Translations under genes and position numbers: made by a program
Notes under the pieces: model-generated
The model's input: only the letters and a program-made list of their open reading frames with translations
What the model was told of the DNA's origin: nothing
Databases searched by the model: none
NCBI GenBank assembly: GCA_016165875.1
Contig: JABBOT010000005.1
Coordinates: 24,763,368 to 24,827,367, forward strand
Length of the DNA stretch: 64,000 nt
Direction: 5' to 3'
Source: Acanthopleura granulata
Taxonomy: Eukaryota > Mollusca > Polyplacophora > Chitonida > Chitonidae
Shown: positions 57,724 to 64,000 of the stretch, in pieces
Layout of the letters: each line of letters begins with the position of its first letter
How positions within the stretch are numbered: position 1 is the stretch's first letter

Positions 57724-57934
57724 CTATAAAAACTAGATACAGGGCAGCAAATAGTCCGGGTTAATGGGTGGACTGTAACATGGATGTAGCATCCAGTTTG
57801 TCTCGCAGGCGCTTTGTAGCGTCACGAGCAATGGTCAGTTATACACTTCGCCCAGATTCCGGAATTTTTGATCCCATTTTTCGGCTGACTTCCACAAGTC
57901 CACGTGAACTCAAGGACGGCACGATCCCTGGAGG
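57724..57934 (+). other. Weak candidate first exon: TATA-like box and short open frame
   Basis: CTATAAAAAC near 57724 is followed at 57780 by ATG and a 52-codon frame (starting MDVASSLSRRRFVAS). A possible donor GG|GTAAAG lies at 57934/57935. The frame has no recognised domain and no identified second exon. I cannot separate this from chance. Confidence 0.15.
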
Positions 57935-58267
57935 GTAAAGAGAGATGGAACTACTTTGTGCCCCAGTGATGGGGTTTTGTCTCGAGTGACCGATGTCCAG
58001 CGCCTGTGTACAGCTGTCCGGCAGTAGTACGGAAGCTGAACAAGAGCGTAGAAACTATGACGAGGAAATTCGATTACGGGATCTCTGTCTTGTAGATTAT
58101 ATTCGAGCCCCAGGAGATCCCTTATGTCCCAGTTTTAACAGGTCTTTGTCTATAAGCACGCATGTTAAGTACCCACGAGAAGTAGCGCCTGGAGTCGTGT
58201 AGCTGTGGTTGATGAGCACTGTCACATAGATCCAGGCCGTCTAATCAGTATGTATATTACTAGAAGA

Positions 58268-58875
<608 letters not shown>

Positions 58876-58972
58876 CACACGCATACATTAGTGTAGGCAA
58901 TCAGAACCTCGTATCACGACTGATATGATGATGCGCATGTCCAATTGGCCTTCCGAATGTCTTCCAAATGAG

Positions 58973-59037
58973 TTAAAGCGGGCTGTCTATAGAAGAATAC
59001 CAGATGAAGGCATTCTTCTATAGACAGCCCGCTTTAA
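58973..59037. repeat. Perfect 26-bp inverted repeat with 13-nt loop
   Basis: The arms 58973-58998 and 59012-59037 are exact reverse complements (core GCGGGCTGTCTATAGAAGAA). The loop is ACCAGATGAAGGC. The right arm abuts the tail of a SINE fragment. Confidence 0.95.
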
Positions 59038-59130
59038 TTTAATTTTATTTATTTGTTTCACTGGTGTTTTACACCGCACTCAGGGATATTTCACTTATAC
59101 GACTGCGACGAGCACCATGGATGGAAGACG
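59037..59130 (-). mobile_element. SINE family 1, 3' fragment
   Basis: A TTTATTTATTTGTTTCACTG tail is followed by the conserved 3' end in reverse (GGTGTTTTACACCGCACTCA, ATATTTCACTTATACGACTG). Confidence 0.75.
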
Positions 59131-59447
59131 CTTTAATTTTAAGCAGTTCATGGGTAACTGTGGCTTTACGTCACATCGGCAATACTTCAGCCATGTATAT
59201 TGCCAGACTTACCCAATGCTGGATCATCGCAAACATAGTGCTTGAAAGCGAGAAGTCACTATGCGAGATTCCACTTCGAACAATTGACCTTTTGTCCGAA
59301 TAATTACATGCCGAACGGCAGACGTAAATGACACAAAAGCCTGCACATCGGCTTATCATTTACATGCAGACATCATATAGATAGTGCCACTCTCTGCCAC
59401 AAATGATAAGGTTTATGCACGACATCGTGTAAGTTTGTAAAACTTTT
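59131..59447. other. Intergenic sequence, nothing identified
   Basis: A 79-codon open frame lies on the plus strand (59064-59303) but begins in SINE sequence and has no motif. Confidence 0.5.
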
Positions 59448-60540
59448 ACACTACGGTCGCCAGTCATTTACAAACCATCAGTTACCGGTGTGTTAAATAG
59501 CTTTAGGCGAAATGGTGCGAGCATTTGCTATTCCATTGGGACGACTTTTAGCTGAGCAGTTTATATATTTATACACAAGGAAAACATTTTAAAAAAACTT
59601 CTGACAGATAAGAAATTCAGAGATCACATACAAATCACGAACAGAAGGAATCTGTGTGTATTCCTATTTACTCATGAAATATTACAACATCAGAAAAAAT
59701 TTGAATAAGAACTGAGCTCTTTCTGGCATTATTTATGCTTTCTCATAACAACCCACAGGTGTTTGTATACTGAACTGACGGTTTCTGGCAGGCGACAGGG
59801 AAAAAGATCCGCAAACCTCTGGAAAATGTCACCCCTGGGGGAAATTCTAGGAAACGTTTACTTTTCTACATTCTTTCTTGTTTTCAGTTTCCCTGTTGTG
59901 TGCTGGTAGTTGCCTCTTAATCACCCCCCCCCCCCCAGAAGGAAAAGAAACCGTTCCAGGAACTCGTACTACGTTGACCTTTGACATGTTTGGTGTCACT
60001 GTTTTAACGCATCATTGTCGGTAGGCAGAACATTCACAGGGAAGCATCTTATATATTCTATCCGAGATTATACCACTATTTTGGGGGGCTCACTTTCTCT
60101 GTCACATGTTATCAGGCGCCTCGTTAATTTTCGGTATACTTAGAACTTAATATCACAGGGCTTGGGGAATACCTGACCAGGCCAGTATATAATAGGATGC
60201 TATGTTACGCGTCACTCCATTAGATCAATCTTATCAAATCCGATGCCAGATGATGTCTTAGCCAAGATCATCCATCTTGCAGAGTTACCGTCACAATATG
60301 CAGAATGAATGAAAAAAAACACCATCCCCGTTGCCGTGTTAATTTTTAAGCGAACTGAATGTACTTGAATATTTTGGAGCTTTCTTCGTTACTGTAGGAG
60401 TTTTTGGTTGTTTTTTTTTTCTTGATATTATTCCACAGGAAAATTCTAAACCATGCAGTATCTATACTTGTCCAAGTTCATCCGGTGAGCAATATCTAAT
60501 GGTAATATCTTCTCCCTCGAAATAACGAAGCGGACCAAAC
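59448..60540 (+). repeat. Composite repeat, block A copy 2
   Basis: It matches block A copy 1 (54850-56002). It has a single version of the 42-bp segment that is triplicated in copy 1 (near 59975-60000) and a run of C near 59926-59936. It ends at the SINE at 60548. Confidence 0.9.
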
Positions 60541-60547
60541 CTGAATT

Positions 60548-60720
60548 GCCATGCAGGCTTCCTCACCGGCCGTACGTGGGAAGGTCTGCCATGCAGTAAC
60601 CTGTGGATGGCTGTGGGTTTCCGCCGGGCTCTGCCCCGTTTCCTCCAACCATAATGCTGGCCACCGTCGTATAACTTAAATGTTCTTAAGTACGGCGTAA
60701 AACACCAAACAAATAAATCA
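60548..60720 (+). mobile_element. SINE family 1, 5'-truncated copy
   Basis: It has the body (GGCTTCCTCACCGGCCGTAC, CTGTGGATGGCTGTGGGTTT), the conserved 3' end and an AAATAAAT tail. It occupies the same junction of block A as the SINE scrap in copy 1. Confidence 0.85.
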
Positions 60721-61674
60721 TGAAATCAAATGTAATGGACGTCAATAATCACAAAACCAATTTCCAAGCAACGTTTGAAGTAAACCATTATAGAAGTTAT
60801 ATTATATAGTTATATAGTACGTAAACTAAGAAATTAGGGCGAATTCACTAAAACAGTAATATATCACCTATAGCTGTTCCCCACAAAACGCCATTCCAAA
60901 AGCAGGCGTGAACTGTATCATCTGCACAGCTTAAGCCCAAATTACTTTAGATCGAAAAATGTCTCTAGAGGAGTTTTTATTATTTGACTTTTGATCTTTC
61001 ACCCAACTTCACCAGAATCCGTTACGGGATAGTTTTGTGTACAAAAACCTCGCACTCTTTTGCTGTCGTTTTTACTAAATATTTATACAATAAACATAAG
61101 TCACGTACTTTGGTACATAAATATATACACACAGTTAACCTTATGGTGCCAGTTTGTAAAACAAGGAAACTTAACTTTGGTGCCTTTTTGGCCTGAACTA
61201 AAGGTATCCATCGTCTTGAGTGGTTGGAAACAAATGGGCTTCCAAGAGACGAGGACTTTTGTACAGATATCGCTCTTTTCCTCATTCTTTCCAAACAACT
61301 CTATTTCTTGTTGTAAAATGTAGAGCTATCAACAATGTAAAAAATAAAAGTAAGCGAATATCTTTTTTTCCTCAGCAGTCACCTGCCATGCTGGTTTTGA
61401 TACTGCCGTTTCCCATTTTCATAAACAGATTGAAAAAAAAAAACAGACAGCAAATGTTACATGGTTTTACTTTACTTGCACTCTCTGCCAAATGCTTTGG
61501 TATCGTGTATTACTTAGCTCGCTCGACTACACATCTTGCGTGTCTACAGAAGTGAGATACTATCTAAACCAACAACACATAATGGTATGAATGTCTGACA
61601 GAGACGTGGAAAGAAAGATAAATAAAAGAAAATGGGGGTCCACATGTACAATTTTTACTGTGTAGGGCTTATAT
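60721..61674. other. Intergenic sequence, nothing identified
   Basis: Several overlapping short open frames occur on both strands (60984-61555) with no motif or codon signal that I trust. Confidence 0.5.
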
Positions 61675-61942
61675 CTATTTATATATGTGATTGGCGTTTG
61701 ACGCCCCACTCAAGAATATTTCATCTGTTCGACTCTGGCCAGCATTCTGGTGATAGGAAACCGGACAGATCCCATGGGGAAACCCATGACCATCCCTAGG
61801 TCACTGGCAGACCTTCCCTCGTACGGCCGGAGAGGAACCCAGCATGAGCTGGACTTGAACTTATAGCGACCGCGTGGGTGAGAGACTTTTGGAACAATAC
61901 GCTGCGCTAGCGTGCTAACCAACTGAGCCACGGAAGACCCGT
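61675..61942 (-). mobile_element. SINE family 1, full-length copy
   Basis: This is the best copy for defining the family. On the minus strand it has A box TGGCTCAGTTGGTTAGCACG, then B box AGTTCAAGTCC, body with CCGGCCGTACGAGGGAAGGT, 3' end GAAATATTCTTGAGTGGGGC, and a short TATAAATAGATA-type tail. The tRNA-like head indicates RNA polymerase III transcription when intact. Confidence 0.9.
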
Positions 61943-62884
61943 GTATGAGTTATAGAAAGTAATATAAACTTCGGTAACAAGCGAAAACAGCCTAGACACC
62001 ATGTTTAATAAATTAATTCACCCTTGTCTTAGTTTTTATTCCTGGTTAGAAATCCGCTCCTCGTCAAGTCGTGGGTGATAAATCAGCTTATTACCATTAA
62101 CTTGACAGATCGCTGACAAGATGCAAACACTTGTGAAGTTGTTTAGCATAAATGTATAAAGTCAAACAGGCGATGCGTAGGAGGTAAGACATTACATACC
62201 ATTTAATGAAAGTTGCTGGTCCAATCTCTCCGCACACATCTGCTCTCTAAAGTTCACGATGGAAAAAGTGTATACACGGGTGGAAGGTAGAGGCAGATAA
62301 GCGCTAATGAACTATCGCGTGTCTCCTAGTGGCATGGAGCTTACCAACAACAACACCCTCCCGTTACAAGTCTGAACAACTAAATAGCATTTATCGCAAT
62401 CGCTGAAAACGCACTAAGTCATTGACATTTAGTGAAATCATTTACTGAATGTCAGACAACACTCATGAAAATGTCAGCATCGTCGGTAAAATCGTCTTAA
62501 AACAGCAACATATTGCCAATGTATTGCCACGACAAGTTTGAAATGTAAAATTGCAGCAGCAAGCGTGTAGCATTGTAAGGCGGTTATTTATTACTCGTTC
62601 TGTTCATTAACGCTGTAGATTTTGTAAATATTATTAGTTATACCTCTGAGATACATTTTCGATTTCAAAGTTCTTTTAAATGTATTCAACACAGTTACAA
62701 TAGCTAAACAATCACTTAACGAAGACGGAAGGGAAAGCCAGTGTTACAGAATATAGGTTAGCTAATACACTAGATGTATAGCTATTAAAGGATTCTTCAT
62801 GTGCAGGCTGTCACGGGTCCTTGTCAGAAACCATACATGATAAGTACAAATGATTGTTGTTTAAAGTTTTTGCTCCAGAATGTG
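61943..62884. other. Intergenic sequence, nothing identified
   Basis: No gene or repeat recognised. Confidence 0.5.
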
Positions 62885-63215
62885 TCACTTGCAGGCTACC
62901 TGGAGGAAACCAGAGTGCCAGGAACAAACCGCCGACCTTTGGCAAGTTGTATGAGGGAGAATTTTGCTGCGTGTCACTCTGGCTGGAAGGCAAATGGTCT
63001 CTTTCCAAGTTCATGTAAAGCTTACACAAGAAAGCACCATCGAGCTACTACTGCCGCCAGTTCACCCACAAAGAAGGGCAAAGGACTCCTGAAAATTCCC
63101 TGCCCCGCATTTAGTATACTGAACCCACGTCTCTTGTAAAAGTGCTAATCTGACCGGAGGGCAAGCACCTATAAACCACTCGGCCACCATAAACCACCCC
63201 ACTGGGGTATCGGGT
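62885..63215 (-). mobile_element. Third tRNA-headed repeat (Leu/Ser-type head)
   Basis: On the minus strand, GTGGCCGAGTGGTTTATAGG (A-box region, like class II tRNAs) is followed about 60 bp later by GGGTTCAGTATAC (B-box-like). The far end has TCGGCGGTTTGTTCCTGGCA and CTCTGGTTTCCTCCAGGTAG, which I recall as part of a common marine invertebrate repeat. The 112-codon plus-strand frame here lies across this element. Confidence 0.5.
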
Positions 63216-64000
63216 GGAATTCTAGTTTTCCTGGCCGTCACATTCCATCAGGCCTCCGATAGATTATGATGGAGCCGAATTTAATATAGCTAGTCCGTGT
63301 AAATCCGATTGGCGCGCCGCAGGAGACTGTGTTACAGATAACACCATTAGCTAGATCATTAGTCCTCTCGCCACAACGAGGCTTAACGAGATAATCCATC
63401 TGTCAAGGGTATTGCCAATATTGTGTCAAGATATTAGCATGTAGACTCAAACGGAAAAACATCATTCTATCCTTTTTTAGATCTGCATGTATTTACATCG
63501 GAACCAGAGACACTTGGAGTTTTTTTTTTTTGCCAGGTATATATCATGACTCAATCTGTCACCTTAGAATCCGTGCTCACATAGAACACCTCCATGTGTA
63601 TCCATGCAGGGCTGTGTTGTTGTTTGGTTGTTAAAACTGTTGGTTATGACCTATATCAAAACCCTCAGCTCTGACATTCGTAGATCACTGAGCTGAAGCA
63701 TTATTTTGGGTTTTATTTTCATCCTCAATAATGTATCTCTTCAATTTGTGTCTGGAAAGATGTTGGCAATCACTCCCTGCCATTGCACAGTCAACAATAA
63801 AACTGCACAGTGTTGCATTATATGCCTTTAAAACCTATCTGACAACCCGTGGAGAACCGAGCCCTAGGTGGGACAGCTGGTGTTTGTTCTTTGGAGATAG
63901 AAGACATAAATATGCCGTAGGCTGTGAGGAACTGCGCGCCATCTGATTGCCCTTTTTGTTTCAATCTGTCCGCCCATGTGTTTTCGAGAAGTTCGCGCGT
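63216..64000. other. Right-edge intergenic sequence, nothing identified
   Basis: A 71-codon open frame at 63731-63946 has no recognised motif. No repeats seen apart from a short T run. Confidence 0.5.

Noticed and set aside
58973..59037. Hairpin as a bacterial-type terminator
   Set aside because: The context is eukaryotic, there is no upstream gene, and no T run follows the right arm directly.
61810..61935. Functional tRNA gene on the minus strand
   Set aside because: A and B boxes are present but the sequence does not close into a tRNA and continues into the SINE body.
62801..63139. 112-codon plus-strand frame
   Set aside because: It lies across a tRNA-headed repeat read in the opposite sense and shows no protein motif.

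Overview
This is an AT-rich eukaryotic window: long introns with GT..AG boundaries, AAATAAAT-tailed tRNA-derived SINEs, Penelope-type retroelement remains, microsatellites and minisatellites, and no bacterial operon layout. The intron-rich gene and the SINE types suggest a marine invertebrate, most likely a lophotrochozoan (mollusc- or brachiopod-like). That placement is inference; no species is claimed.

One protein-coding gene is well supported. It is a plus-strand long-chain acyl-CoA synthetase of the bubblegum family (ACSBG2-like). I reconstruct sixteen coding exons from 20300 to 50434. Every junction has GT/AG boundaries and a consistent phase, giving 773 codons plus a stop. The AMP-binding P-loop, the YGMSE motif, the TGD motif, the GRIKE motif and the C-terminal Lys segment are all present in order. 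A second start, in strong context at 30005, would give a 698-residue form without the first two coding exons. A candidate promoter and non-coding first exon lies at about 7668-7892 (palindromic E-box, TATA box, strong splice donor). A poly(A) signal with a GT-rich downstream element lies at 51870.

Layout. 1-7667 is intergenic, with a large inverted repeat (1037-2848) and many SINE pieces. 7668-20257 is the candidate promoter, untranslated first exon and first intron, and carries a decayed Penelope-like element with a GIY-YIG endonuclease (about 10140-11580), a MITE, three SINEs and a 100-bp tandem array. 20258-51890 is the gene body; its introns hold a 361-bp duplication, a second SINE family, a 15-unit minisatellite whose units resemble splice sites, two MITEs and several tandem repeats. 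51890-64000 is intergenic. It holds a composite tandem repeat made of blocks A and C with a SINE and a MITE at their junction, two members of the second SINE family (one split by a large TA/GATA microsatellite), a perfect 26-bp hairpin and a third tRNA-headed repeat.

No CRISPR array, rRNA gene, functional tRNA gene or second convincing protein-coding gene was found. The most interesting signals are the overlap between a start codon and a splice acceptor at exon 3, the splice-like minisatellite, the 3' module shared by two SINE families, the TIR-bounded MITE family, and the composite tandem repeat.
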